DNA of 64,000 bases from Saccharothrix espanaensis DSM 44229. Lineage in GTDB: Bacteria > Actinomycetota > Actinomycetes > Mycobacteriales > Pseudonocardiaceae. The stretch lies in NCBI RefSeq assembly GCF_000328705.1, contig NC_019673.1, forward strand, positions 1,922,001 to 1,986,000. The letters are read 5' to 3'. The position numbers were made by a program, and so were the translations under genes. This document shows positions 49,865-57,983 of the stretch, piece after piece; positions within the stretch are counted from its first letter, which is position 1, and each line of letters starts with the position of its first letter. Under the pieces are notes generated by a model, which was given only the letters and a program-made list of their open reading frames with translations, was not told where the DNA came from and made no database searches.

Positions 49865-50018
49865 ACCGGGAATGATGCACCGGCGGCGCGCTGGATACCG
49901 TCCCGTGGCAAGCCTGTGACCTGCGCAATCGGTCTGTCTGCGCAATTCGGGCACGATCGTCGCCGGCCGTGTCCGGACGGTGGCGAACAGTGCCGGACAG
50001 GGCCGGCCAGGAGGGGGC

Positions 50019-50050
50019 GGCGCGGGCGGGTCGCAAAGGTCGCCCGCGCC
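50019..50050 (-). terminator. Terminator of rocD
   Basis: A perfect 10-bp stem (ggcgcgggcg / cgcccgcgcc) with a 12-base loop lies 35 bp after the rocD stop. The same 220-bp gap also holds two copies of ctgcgcaat (49921 and 49938). Confidence 0.65.
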
Positions 50051-50084
50051 ACCGGGTGGGGGTCGTGGCGTCGACGGGGGTGGG

Positions 50085-51302
50085 CTACCGGCCGAGCACG
50101 CGGGCGATGGCGTCGACGCCCTGGTCCAGTTCGTCCTCGGTGATCACCAGCGGCGGCGCGACGCGCAGCGTGGTGTCCTGGGTTTCCTTGCACAGCACGC
50201 CGAGCCCGGCCAGCGCCTCGGACGCCTCGCGCCCGCGCGGGCCGCCGGGCGCGATCTCCACGCCCGCCCACAGGCCCCGGCCGCGCACCTCGGCGACGCC
50301 CCGGCCGACCAGCTCGCCCAGCCGCCCGTGCAGCCGCTCGCCGAGCTCGCGCGAGCGCTGCTGGAACTCGCCGGTGGCCAGCAGCCGCACCACCGCGCGG
50401 CCGACCGCGCACGCCAGCGGGTTGCCGCCGAAGGTCGAGCCGTGCTCGCCGGGCTTGAGCACGCCCAGCACGTCGCGCCGGCCGACCACGGCCGAGACCG
50501 GCACGATGCCGCCGCCCAGCGCCTTGCCCAGGGTGTAGAGGTCGGCGCGCACGTCGTCGTGGTCGAGCGCCAGCAGGTCGCCGGTGCGGCCCAGGCCGGA
50601 CTGGATCTCGTCGGCGATGAACAGCGCCTGGTGCTCGTCGCACAGCGCGCGGAGGCCGGCCAGGTAGCCGGCGGGCGGCACGACGACGCCGGCCTCGCCC
50701 TGGATGGGCTCGATCAGCACGGCGGCCGTGCGCGGGCCGATCGCGTCGCGCACCGCGTCCAGGTCGCCGTACTTGACCACCCGGAAGCCGGGGGTGAACG
50801 GGCCGAAGTCGGCGCGCGCGGTGTCGTCGGTGGAGAACGACACGATCGTGGTGGTGCGGCCGTGGAAGTTGGAGCCGGCCACGATGATCTCGGCGGTGCC
50901 CTCGGGGACGCCCTTGACCCGGTAGGCCCACTTGCGGGCGACCTTGATGGCGGACTCGACGGCCTCCGCGCCGGAGTTCATGGCCAGCACCATCTCGGTG
51001 CCGGTCAGCTCGGCGAGCTCGCGGCAGAACAGGCCGAACTGGTCGTGGTGGAACGCCCGGCTGGTCAGCGTCACCCGGCCGAGCTGCTCCACCGCGGCGG
51101 CCACCAGGTCGGGGTGCCGGTGGCCGAAGTTGAGGGACGAGTACCCGGACAGGAAGTCGAGGTAGCGGCGTCCCTCGACGTCGGTCACCCACGCACCCTC
51201 GCCGTGGGAGATCACGACCGGCAGCGGGTGGTAGTTGTGCGTGCTCCACTGCTCGTCGAGTGCGATGAACTGCCCCGTGGTGGGAGCGGCGACGGTGGTC
51301 AT
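50085..51302 (-). CDS. rocD: Ornithine--oxo-acid aminotransferase
   Basis: A 405-residue class III PLP aminotransferase. It transfers the delta-amino group of ornithine to 2-oxoglutarate, giving glutamate semialdehyde. DFLSGYSSLNFGHRHP, NSGAEAVESAIKVARKW, FHGRTTTIVSFS, LIEPIQGEAGV, IADEIQSGLGRTGDLLA and TLGKALGGGIVPVSA with the PLP lysine are all present, and GEHGSTFGGNPLA follows. Those segments match RocD more than acetylornithine aminotransferase (ArgD), mainly SGYSSLNFGH and the Tyr/Phe-rich N-terminus. A rocF or amino-acid permease is not nearby. Confidence 0.93.
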   Translation of the reverse strand: MTTVAAPTTGQFIALDEQWSTHNYHPLPVVISHGEGAWVTDVEGRRYLDFLSGYSSLNFGHRHPDLVAAAVEQLGRVTLTSRAFHHDQFGLFCRELAELTGTEMVLAMNSGAEAVESAIKVARKWAYRVKGVPEGTAEIIVAGSNFHGRTTTIVSFSTDDTARADFGPFTPGFRVVKYGDLDAVRDAIGPRTAAVLIEPIQGEAGVVVPPAGYLAGLRALCDEHQALFIADEIQSGLGRTGDLLALDHDDVRADLYTLGKALGGGIVPVSAVVGRRDVLGVLKPGEHGSTFGGNPLACAVGRAVVRLLATGEFQQRSRELGERLHGRLGELVGRGVAEVRGRGLWAGVEIAPGGPRGREASEALAGLGVLCKETQDTTLRVAPPLVITEDELDQGVDAIARVLGR

Positions 51303-51443
51303 GTCACCAGGCTAAAGGGCTTGTCACGGCGATTTCATCCGTGAGGTGTTGCGTCTTTGGCGTATTCATTGCGCAGTTCGACAGTCGCACGGAGATCTGT
51401 TGCGCACCGGGCGGACCGAAGATCGCCCGGCTACAGTCCGACG

Positions 51444-52313
51444 ATGGCGAAGAAGTCCGCGCAGGTCGAATCGGTCCGGGACGTGCTGCGGGTCGAGCCG
51501 GCCGGCTTCGAGATCGCGCGGGTCGACCCGGCGGGCACACCGGTCGGCCCGAGGTCCAAGGCCGACGCCGCCGCCGACCTGGCGAAGATCGGCGTCGAGC
51601 TGGACGGGTTGCAGGAGGCGCTCTACGCGGAGGGCACCGGCGGCGGGCGGCGGCGGGTGCTGCTCGTGTTGCAGGGCATGGACACCTCCGGCAAGGGCGG
51701 CGTCATCCGGCACGTCGCCGGCCTGGTCAACCCGCAGGGCCTGCGCATCGCGTCGTTCAAGAAGCCCACCCGCGCCGAGCTGCGGCACGACTTCCTGTGG
51801 CGGGTCCGGCGGCAGGTGCCCGGTCCGGGCCTGATCGGCGTGTTCGACCGCTCGCACTACGAGGACGTGCTGGTCGCCCGGGTGGACGAGCTGGTGCCGG
51901 CAGCGCAGTGGCGGGCGCGCTACGCGCTGATCAACGACTTCGAGGCCGGGCTGGCCGAGGACGGCGTGACGATCGTGAAGTGCTACCTGCACATCTCGCC
52001 CGACAAGCAGCGCGAACGGCTGGTCGAGCGGCTGGAGAACCCGGCGAAGCGGTGGAAGTACAACCCGCACGACGTCGACGTCCGGGCGAAGTTTTCCCAG
52101 TACCAGACCGCCTATCAAGACGCTCTGGCGAAGTGTTCGACGGCGGTCGCGCCCTGGTACGCGATTCCCGCGGATCGCAAGTGGTACCGGAACTGGGCGG
52201 TCGCCAGGGTGCTGCTGGAGGCACTTCGGGAGGTGGCGCCGGTGTTCCCCGAGCCCTCGTACGATCCGGTGGTCGAATTGGCTCGTCTCCAGGAGGCCGA
52301 CCCGTTGCGCTAG
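51444..52313 (+). CDS. ppk2: Polyphosphate kinase 2 family protein
   Basis: A 289-residue P-loop kinase. Walker A is LQGMDTSGKGG (Asp80, Lys84), Walker B GVFDRSHYEDVLV, and the lid has KQRERLVERLENPAKRWKYN. PPK2 enzymes transfer phosphate between polyphosphate and AMP, ADP or GDP. Its class (I, II or III) cannot be fixed from motifs alone. A frame extends upstream, but the ATG at 51444 begins the sequence typical of the family. Confidence 0.93.
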   Translation: MAKKSAQVESVRDVLRVEPAGFEIARVDPAGTPVGPRSKADAAADLAKIGVELDGLQEALYAEGTGGGRRRVLLVLQGMDTSGKGGVIRHVAGLVNPQGLRIASFKKPTRAELRHDFLWRVRRQVPGPGLIGVFDRSHYEDVLVARVDELVPAAQWRARYALINDFEAGLAEDGVTIVKCYLHISPDKQRERLVERLENPAKRWKYNPHDVDVRAKFSQYQTAYQDALAKCSTAVAPWYAIPADRKWYRNWAVARVLLEALREVAPVFPEPSYDPVVELARLQEADPLR

Positions 52314-52346
52314 ACGCAATATCCGTTGCACCTATTGCCCTCCCGC

Positions 52347-52362
52347 TGTGGTCTAGTCCACT
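52347..52362. promoter_or_regulatory. DasR-like (dre) site
   Basis: The 16-mer tgtggtctagtccact matches the Streptomyces DasR consensus ACTGGTCTAGACCACT at 13 of 16 positions, or 14 of 16 when G is allowed at the second position. It lies about 40 bp before the lactonase gene. DasR is a GntR repressor that responds to GlcN-6-P, so a link to aminosugar availability is possible. Confidence 0.5.
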
Positions 52363-52400
52363 GTGGGACTGCCGCGGGCACGGTGGAGCGGAGGTCTGGC

Positions 52401-53507
52401 GTGGAAATGGACAGGCGGCGGTTCCTGGGGGCCGTGGGTGTTGGAGCGGGGTTGCTGATGACCGAAGGTGTCGCCGAAGCACGCGCGGAGGTCCGCGTCT
52501 ACCTGGGCACCTACACCACCTGGGCGGGCGGCGGCCCCGGCCTGGGGCTGGCCTCCTACGACGCGGCCACCGGCCGGCTGCGGTCGACCGGTGTGGTCGC
52601 GGGCGTGCCGAACCCGTCGTTCGTGGTCACCGCGGGCAAGCGCGTCTACGCGGTCAACGAACAGTCCAAGGGCACCGTGACCGCGCTGGAGGTCGGCGCG
52701 AACGGGGTGCCCAAGGTGATCAACACGCAGAGCACCGGGGGCGCGGACCCGTGCCACCTGGTGCTGCACAAGGGGCACGTGCTGGCCGCGAACTACAGTT
52801 CGGGCAGCGTGTCGGTGCACCCGGTGCGGTCCGACGGCGGGCTCGGCGCCCGGACGGACCTGGTGCGGCACAAGGGGTCCGGGCCCGACCCGGACCGCCA
52901 GGAAGGCCCGCACGCGCACCAGGTGCTGGCCGACCGGGCGGGCGAGTACGTCCTCGCCGTCGACCTCGGCGCGGACGCCGTGTTCTCCTACCGGCTGGAG
53001 CAGGGCAGGCTGACCCGCGTCGGCACCGCCACGCTGCACCCCGGCGCGGGACCGCGGCACCTGGCGTTCCACCCGAACGGGCGGTACGCCTACATCGCCA
53101 ACGAACTGGACTCCACGGTCGTCGTGGCGTCCTACGCGGGCGGCGTGCTCACGCCGGGGCAGAAGCTCGGCACGCTGCCGCCCGGCGCGCCGACCACGCC
53201 GCGCAACTACCCGGCGGAGGTCGTCGTGTCGGCCGACGGGCGGTTCGCGTACCTGTCCAACCGCGGCCACGACAGCGTGGCGGTGTTCGCGGTGGAGCGG
53301 GACGGGGCCGCGCTGCGGCTGCTGGAGGCGACTCCGGTGGGCGGCGAGTTCCCCCGGCACATCGCGTTGGACCCGACCGGCAAGCTGCTGTTCGCGGCCA
53401 ACCAGAACTCCAACACGGTGACCACGTTCGCGGTGGACCAGGCGACCGGGCGGCTCAAGCACACCAGCACGTTCCCGGCGCCCATCCCGGTGTGCGTCGC
53501 CCTGTAG
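52401..53507 (+). CDS. Tat-exported lactonase-family beta-propeller protein
   Basis: A 368-residue protein. The N-terminus MDRRRFLGAVGVGAGLLMTE has twin arginines in a Tat motif. The seven-bladed propeller then follows, with repeats such as LGTYTTWAGGGPGLGLASYD, GPRHLAFHPNGRYAYIANEL, FPRHIALDPTGKLLFAANQN and SNTVTTFAVDQATGRL. Cytosolic relatives are 6-phosphogluconolactonases; this exported one likely acts on another lactone or binds a ligand. GTG at 52401 has GGAGG six bases upstream; ATG at 52407 is an alternative. Confidence 0.9.
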   Translation: MEMDRRRFLGAVGVGAGLLMTEGVAEARAEVRVYLGTYTTWAGGGPGLGLASYDAATGRLRSTGVVAGVPNPSFVVTAGKRVYAVNEQSKGTVTALEVGANGVPKVINTQSTGGADPCHLVLHKGHVLAANYSSGSVSVHPVRSDGGLGARTDLVRHKGSGPDPDRQEGPHAHQVLADRAGEYVLAVDLGADAVFSYRLEQGRLTRVGTATLHPGAGPRHLAFHPNGRYAYIANELDSTVVVASYAGGVLTPGQKLGTLPPGAPTTPRNYPAEVVVSADGRFAYLSNRGHDSVAVFAVERDGAALRLLEATPVGGEFPRHIALDPTGKLLFAANQNSNTVTTFAVDQATGRLKHTSTFPAPIPVCVAL

Positions 53508-53553
53508 GGGGAACTTTCACCGCCACCACCGTCCACAGTGGTACGCCGGACGC

Positions 53554-54324
53554 ATGAACCTGGTGGCAGCACTGATGGTGGCGGCACTGATCCCCGCGCC
53601 GACCCCCGTCGCTCCGGAGTACGTCGCACTCGGCGACTCCTACGCGGCGGGGGTCGGCGCCCACCGGGAGGGGTGCGGGCGCAGCCCCGCCGCCCATCCC
53701 GAACTGTTCGCCGCGGCGCGCGGCCTGTCGCTGGTCTTCGCCGCGTGCACCGGGGCGACGACCGTCGAGGTGGTCGAGCAGACCTCGCGGATCACGCCGG
53801 AGACGTCGCTGGTCACGGTGACCGTGGGCGGCAACGACGCGGGCTTCGCCGACGTGATGAAGACCTGCGCGCTGGGCTCGGACTCGACCTGCGAGGCGCG
53901 GGTGGTGACCGCCGAGCGGTTCATCCGCGACGAGCTGCCCGCCCGGCTCGGCCGGGTGGAGCAGGCGGTGCGCGCGCGGACGTCCGCGCCGGTGGTGGTG
54001 CTCGGCTACCCGAGGCTGTTCGAGCCGGGCGGCGGCCTGTGCCTGATGACGCCCAACCAGCGGGTGGCGCTCAACCGGGCGGCGGACCTGCTCGACGAGA
54101 CGGTGGAGGAGTGGGCCGGCTCGTCCGGGTTCACCTTCGGCGACGTGAGGGAAACGTTTGCGGGGCACGGCGTGTGCGGTCGCGACCCGTGGGTGAACAG
54201 CGTGTCCATCCCGGTCAGCCACTCCTACCACCCGAACGCGACCGGGCACCGGTCCGGCTACCTGCCGGTGCTGGAGCGGGTGGCCCCCGAGGTCCCGACC
54301 CGGGCCTCGGCTTCGAGGTCGTGA
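53554..54324 (+). CDS. Secreted SGNH/GDSL-family esterase
   Basis: A 256-residue protein. A short signal (MNLVAALMVAALIPAPTPVA) is followed by block I YVALGDSYAAGVGA with the catalytic Ser, block III TVTVGGNDAGFADV with the oxyanion Gly/Asn, and block V HSYHPNATGH with the Asp/His equivalents. Cys pairs around 41-65 and 106-114 suggest disulfides, as in the Streptomyces SGNH lipases. It should hydrolyse esters outside the cell. Confidence 0.92.
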   Translation: MNLVAALMVAALIPAPTPVAPEYVALGDSYAAGVGAHREGCGRSPAAHPELFAAARGLSLVFAACTGATTVEVVEQTSRITPETSLVTVTVGGNDAGFADVMKTCALGSDSTCEARVVTAERFIRDELPARLGRVEQAVRARTSAPVVVLGYPRLFEPGGGLCLMTPNQRVALNRAADLLDETVEEWAGSSGFTFGDVRETFAGHGVCGRDPWVNSVSIPVSHSYHPNATGHRSGYLPVLERVAPEVPTRASASRS

Positions 54325-54372
54325 CCGCGAGGCGTTGACCACCACCTTTCGGCAAGTCCCGACTTGCCGTTC

Positions 54373-54677
54373 GTGACGACCCACCAAGCCGTCGCGGCAC
54401 CGGGCGACCCGGCCCGGCGGATGATCTGGCGAACGGCTCACCGCCGGGCCGCTGTCGGTCGGGGACCTCGCCGCCGGCCTGCCGGTGAGCAGGCCGGCGG
54501 TCTCCCGGCACCTCGGGGTGCGCAAGGGCGGACGACTGGTGCGGGACGAAGCGGTCGGCACCCGCCGCGTCCACCGGGTCGACCCGGTGGACGCGGCGGG
54601 TGCCGCGCGACTGCTTCGACGAGATCCAAGGCCGGGCACTGGCCGCGTTCGCGCGCGCCGTCGAGGAGGAGTCATGA
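54373..54677 (+). pseudogene. ArsR-family regulator with two +1 frameshifts
   Basis: Three reading frames each carry part of one ArsR helix-turn-helix protein: APGDPARRMIW, then ERLTAGPLSVGDLAAGLPVS and RPAVSRHLGVRKGGRLVRDE to RRVHRVDPVD, then CFDEIQGRALAAFARAVEEE-stop. An extra base after TGG and another near 54600 account for the shifts. The final stop overlaps the SRPBCC start (ATGA). The ArsR-SRPBCC pairing is common, and the second gene is intact. Either the gene is dead or the sequence has two indel errors. Confidence 0.8.
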
Positions 54678-55126
54678 CAGAAGTCCGCCGGTCGGTCACC
54701 GTGGCCGCGGCGCCGGAACGGGCCTTCGAGGTGTTCGTGGCGAAGTTCGCCACCTGGTGGCCCGCCGGCCACCACGTGGGCGAGGCCGACCTCGCCGACG
54801 TGGTCGTGGAGCCGGTCGTCGGCGGCCGGTGGTTCGAGCGCGGCGTGGACGGCCGCGAGTGCGACTGGGGCCGCGTGCTGGCCTACCGGCCACCCACCCG
54901 GCTGCTGCTGTCCTGGCACCTCGACGGCGAGTGGGACCACGACCCCGACCCCGCGCACGCCAGTGAGGTGGAGATCACGTTCACCGCGACGGGTGACACG
55001 ACCGTCGTCCAGCTCGTGCACCGCGGCTTCGACCGGCACGTCGTGGCCGCGCGGCAGGTGGAGGGCGGCGTCGGCGGCGAGGGCGGGTGGGGTCGGATCC
55101 TCGCCGGCTACGCGGCCGCCGTCTAG
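54674..55126 (+). CDS. SRPBCC (AHSA1-like) domain protein
   Basis: A 150-residue protein. VRRSVTVAAAPERAFEVFVA, FATWWPAGHHVGEADLADVV, VGGRWFERGVDGRECDWGRV and LLLSWHLDGEWDHDPDPAHA match the helix-grip AHSA1 group, which binds hydrophobic ligands. It is normally co-transcribed with an ArsR repressor; here that gene is frameshifted, so expression may be deregulated. Confidence 0.9.
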   Translation: MTEVRRSVTVAAAPERAFEVFVAKFATWWPAGHHVGEADLADVVVEPVVGGRWFERGVDGRECDWGRVLAYRPPTRLLLSWHLDGEWDHDPDPAHASEVEITFTATGDTTVVQLVHRGFDRHVVAARQVEGGVGGEGGWGRILAGYAAAV

Positions 55127-55161
55127 AACCCGTTGGCGGTGATCGGCCGCGACCGGCGATG

Positions 55162-55965
55162 ATGCCCGGCGTGAACGCCACGAACGGGCTGCGCACGGTC
55201 GCGGCCACCCGCTACGTCACCCCCTTCCGGGAGGGCGGCTCGCTGCCGGGTCTGGTCGAGGCCGACGACCTCGGCATGTACGTGCTCAAGTTCCGCGGCG
55301 CGGGCCAGGGGGTGAAGGCCCTGGTCGCCGAGATCGTGGTGGGCGAGCTGGCCCGGCGGCTGGGCTTCCGGGTGCCCGAGATCGTCCTGGTGGAGCTGGA
55401 CCCCGAGCTGGCCCGCGCCGAGCCCGACCAGGAGGTGCAGGAGCTGCTGCGGGCCAGCGGGGGCGTGAACCTGGGGCTGGACTACCTGCCCGGCTCGTTC
55501 GACTACAACCCGGTGGTGCGCGAGCCGTCGACCGACCTCGCGACCCGGCTGCTCTGGCTCGACGCCCTGACCCTCAACGTCGACCGCAGCTGGCGCAACC
55601 CGAACACGCTGCTGTGGCACCGCGAGCTGTGGCTGATCGACCACGGCGCCGCGCTGTACTTCCACCACTCGTGGACGCCGGAGCGGTTCCCGGCCGCGAG
55701 CTACCGGTTCGACGCCGCCGACCACCTGATGCTGCCCTTCGCCGGCCCCCTGGCCGAGGTCGACGCCGAGCTGTCCGCGAAGATCACCCCCGAGCTGCTG
55801 CGCGAGGTGCTGGCGCTGGTGCCCGACCAGTGGCTCGCGCAGGACGAGGCGTACGGGTCGCCGGAGGCGGTCCGCGCCGCGTACACCCAGTTCTTCACGA
55901 CCCGCCTGGCGCAGCCGCGCGCCTGGGTGGACGCCCTGGAGGCCGCCCGTGCCGCACGTGTTTGA
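55162..55965 (+). CDS. HipA-like kinase domain protein
   Basis: A 267-residue protein. GMYVLKFRGAGQGVKALVAE holds a P-loop-like Lys, ARRLGFRVPEIVLVELDPEL follows, and the catalytic segment is ALTLNVDRSWRNPNTLLWHR, with ELWLIDHGAALYFHHSW as the metal-binding Asp region. This is the HipA-related family that pairs with DUF3037. HipA toxins phosphorylate tRNA synthetases; a similar role here is not shown. The gene runs 17 bp into the DUF3037 gene. ATG at 55162 is chosen; ATG at 55159 and GTG at 55171 are also possible. Confidence 0.85.
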   Translation: MPGVNATNGLRTVAATRYVTPFREGGSLPGLVEADDLGMYVLKFRGAGQGVKALVAEIVVGELARRLGFRVPEIVLVELDPELARAEPDQEVQELLRASGGVNLGLDYLPGSFDYNPVVREPSTDLATRLLWLDALTLNVDRSWRNPNTLLWHRELWLIDHGAALYFHHSWTPERFPAASYRFDAADHLMLPFAGPLAEVDAELSAKITPELLREVLALVPDQWLAQDEAYGSPEAVRAAYTQFFTTRLAQPRAWVDALEAARAARV

Positions 55966-56338
55966 GTACGCGCTGCTGCGCGCGGTGCCCCGGCAGGAGC
56001 GCGGCGAGTTCGTCAACGTCGGCGTGCTGGTCTACTGCGCGCCGCTGGGCTTCCTGGGCGCCCGCGTGCACGTCGACGAGCAGCGCCTGCGCGCGCTGGA
56101 CCCGTTCCTCGACGTCGAGCTGCTCAAGGCGAACCTGGAGCACCTCGGGGTCTCCTGCGCCGGCCGCGCGGAGGCGGGCCCGGTGTCGCGGACGACGCCC
56201 GGCCAGCGGTTCCGCTGGCTGACCGCGCCGCGCAGCACGATCATCCAGACCTCGCCCGCGCACACCGGCCTGACCGACGACCCGGAGGCGGCGCTGGAGC
56301 ACCTCCTGCGCACCCTCGTGCTGCCGCCCGAGCACTAG
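55949..56338 (+). CDS. DUF3037 domain protein
   Basis: A 129-residue protein. FEYALLRAVPRQERGEFVNV and GVLVYCAPLGFLGARVHVDE, then RTTPGQRFRWLTAPRSTIIQ, are diagnostic of DUF3037. Its constant partner is the HipA-like protein whose 3' end it overlaps, so the two probably form a complex or a toxin-antitoxin-like pair. No DNA-binding motif is visible. Confidence 0.9.
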   Translation: MPHVFEYALLRAVPRQERGEFVNVGVLVYCAPLGFLGARVHVDEQRLRALDPFLDVELLKANLEHLGVSCAGRAEAGPVSRTTPGQRFRWLTAPRSTIIQTSPAHTGLTDDPEAALEHLLRTLVLPPEH

Positions 56339-56412
56339 GCTGGCAACCTCTCGCCTCACACCGCGTCTTTAGGTGCGAGCAGTTGTCCACACACGGGATC
56401 GGGGTCGCTGAC

Positions 56413-57423
56413 ATGAGCGCCGGCTACCACCAGGGCTACCAGCAGAGGGGCTACCGGCCCGCGCCGAAGCGCCGCAAACCGCGCGTCGGCCGGATCATCG
56501 CGGCCATCTTGGTGCTGTTGCTGGCCTTCGCGGTCGGCATGTGGGTCTACGTCGACTCGTCGCTGCGCCGCATCGACGCCCTGCCCGACTACGAGGGCAG
56601 GCCCGCCGACACGCCCGGCACCAACTGGCTGCTGGTCGGGTCCGACGCGCGCGACGACCTGACCGAGGAGCAGAAGGCCGACCTGTCCACCGGGGACGCG
56701 GGTGGTCGCCGCACGGACACCATCATGATCCTGCACATCCCTTCGGGTTCCGGGAAGTCCACTCTGGTGAGCGTTCCTCGGGACTCCTATGTGGACATCC
56801 CGGGCAACGGCAAGAACAAGATCAACGCGGCGTTCGCGTTCGGCGGCCCGTCGCTGCTGGCGCAGACCGTCGAAGGCGCGACGGGTTTGCGCATCGACCA
56901 CTACATGGAGATCGGCTTCGGCGGGTTCGCGGGCATCGTGGACGCCGTCGGCGGTGTCGACCTGTGCATCAAGGAGCCGATGAACGACCCGCTGGCGGGC
57001 CTGGACCTCCAGCCGGGCTGCCAGGAGTTGAACGGCGCTCAGGCGCTGGGCTTCGTGCGGACCCGGGCGTTCGCCACGGCCGACCTCCAGCGGGTGCAGA
57101 ACCAGCGCGAGTTCCTGTCCGCGCTGTCGGACAAGGCGACCAGCGTCGGCACCCTGATCAACCCGTTCAAGGCGTTCCCGCTGCTGTTCGCCTCCACCGA
57201 CTCGATCTCGGTCAACGAGGGCGACCACCTGCACCACCTGGCCGGGATGGCGTTCGGCATGGGCGGCGGCGTGGACAACGTGACGGTGCCGGTGGGCGGC
57301 ACGCCGACCGTGCCGGGCGCGGGGTCGGTCGTGCAGTGGGACCGGACGAACGCGCTGCGCCTGTTCGGTGCGCTGGAGAAGGACGAGCCGGTGCCGTCGG
57401 ACCTGCTCCAGCAGCCGGGCTAG
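56413..57423 (+). CDS. LytR-CpsA-Psr (LCP) family phosphotransferase
   Basis: A 336-residue membrane protein. A basic cytoplasmic segment (PAPKRRKPRVGR) precedes one transmembrane helix (IIAAILVLLLAFAVGMWVYV). The extracytoplasmic LCP domain carries TNWLLVGSDARDD, GRRTDTIMILHIP, LVSVPRDSYVDIPG, INAAFAFGGPSLL and HYMEIGFGGFAGIVDAVGGV, with the Arg and Asp residues that bind polyprenyl-pyrophosphate. These enzymes attach arabinogalactan or similar glycopolymers to peptidoglycan. Confidence 0.94.
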   Translation: MSAGYHQGYQQRGYRPAPKRRKPRVGRIIAAILVLLLAFAVGMWVYVDSSLRRIDALPDYEGRPADTPGTNWLLVGSDARDDLTEEQKADLSTGDAGGRRTDTIMILHIPSGSGKSTLVSVPRDSYVDIPGNGKNKINAAFAFGGPSLLAQTVEGATGLRIDHYMEIGFGGFAGIVDAVGGVDLCIKEPMNDPLAGLDLQPGCQELNGAQALGFVRTRAFATADLQRVQNQREFLSALSDKATSVGTLINPFKAFPLLFASTDSISVNEGDHLHHLAGMAFGMGGGVDNVTVPVGGTPTVPGAGSVVQWDRTNALRLFGALEKDEPVPSDLLQQPG

Positions 57424-57476
57424 CGGCCGGGCGGGTCTCCCCCCGGGGTCCCGCCGCCTTCCGCCACAACGACGTC

Positions 57477-57507
57477 GGCGCTGTTTCCGCCCCCCGGAAA
57501 CAGCGCC
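57477..57507. terminator. Strong terminator after the LCP gene
   Basis: A perfect 13-bp stem (ggcgctgtttccg / cggaaacagcgcc) closes a ccccc loop, between the LCP gene and the convergent small acidic gene. Confidence 0.85.
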
Positions 57508-57539
57508 GTTCGCGTTCTGGACCCCCTGGTCGAACCCGA

Positions 57540-57788
57540 TCAGCCCGCCGCTTCGGCGGGTGCGGCGTCGGCCGCGGTGGCGACTGCCCCAGTGGCGTCG
57601 GCTGAGGTGGTGTCGCTTGGGGTGGCGTCGCTTGGGGTGGCGGCGGCTGGGGTGGCGTCCGCCACGACCTCCACGACGGCGTCCACCTCGGCGGCCGCGA
57701 CGATGTCCGCTGCCTCGACGGCCGCGCTGGCCTCGATGATGCCCTCGAACTCGCGCAGCAGGTCGTCGTAGATCGGCGTGAGTGACAC
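57540..57788 (-). CDS. Small acidic Ala/Thr-rich protein of unknown function
   Basis: An 82-residue protein. The first 20 residues (VSLTPIYDDLLREFEGIIEA) are helical; the rest is Ala-rich with repeats (TPSDATPSDTTSADATGAVA) encoded by tandem ggggtggcgtcgctt units. GTG at 57788 has a GGGGG run eight bases upstream. It is probably expressed but cannot be assigned. Confidence 0.6.
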   Translation of the reverse strand: MSLTPIYDDLLREFEGIIEASAAVEAADIVAAAEVDAVVEVVADATPAAATPSDATPSDTTSADATGAVATAADAAPAEAAG

Positions 57789-57872
57789 TTGGTAACCCCC
57801 ACAGTCTGGTTCGTCCCCCGATCGGACCAAAGCAGCCTACTCGCGGCGCGGTGTCCACTTCACCTGGTATCC

Positions 57873-57913
57873 GCCAACTCGGGGCGTGTGTCGCTAACTG
57901 TTGGCTAAACACA
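57873..57913. promoter_or_regulatory. Inverted repeats upstream of the 3-hydroxybutyrate operon
   Basis: gccaac-N21-gttggc (57873-57905) and tgtgt-N17-acaca (57887-57913) interlock, and gctaa occurs twice between them. They lie 70-110 bp before the dehydrogenase gene and may bind the PucR-type regulator encoded by the third gene of the operon. Confidence 0.35.
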
Positions 57914-57983
57914 TCCCATACCCGCAGGTTGTGTGCGGTGCCGACATGGGCGCGGTGGTGCGTGCGACCTAGCGTTGCTGCCC

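Noticed and set aside
49741..51249. A minus-strand frame overlapping rocD and DUF2252
   Set aside because: It is out of frame with RocD, which has complete PLP motifs, and the translation is Arg/Ala-rich.
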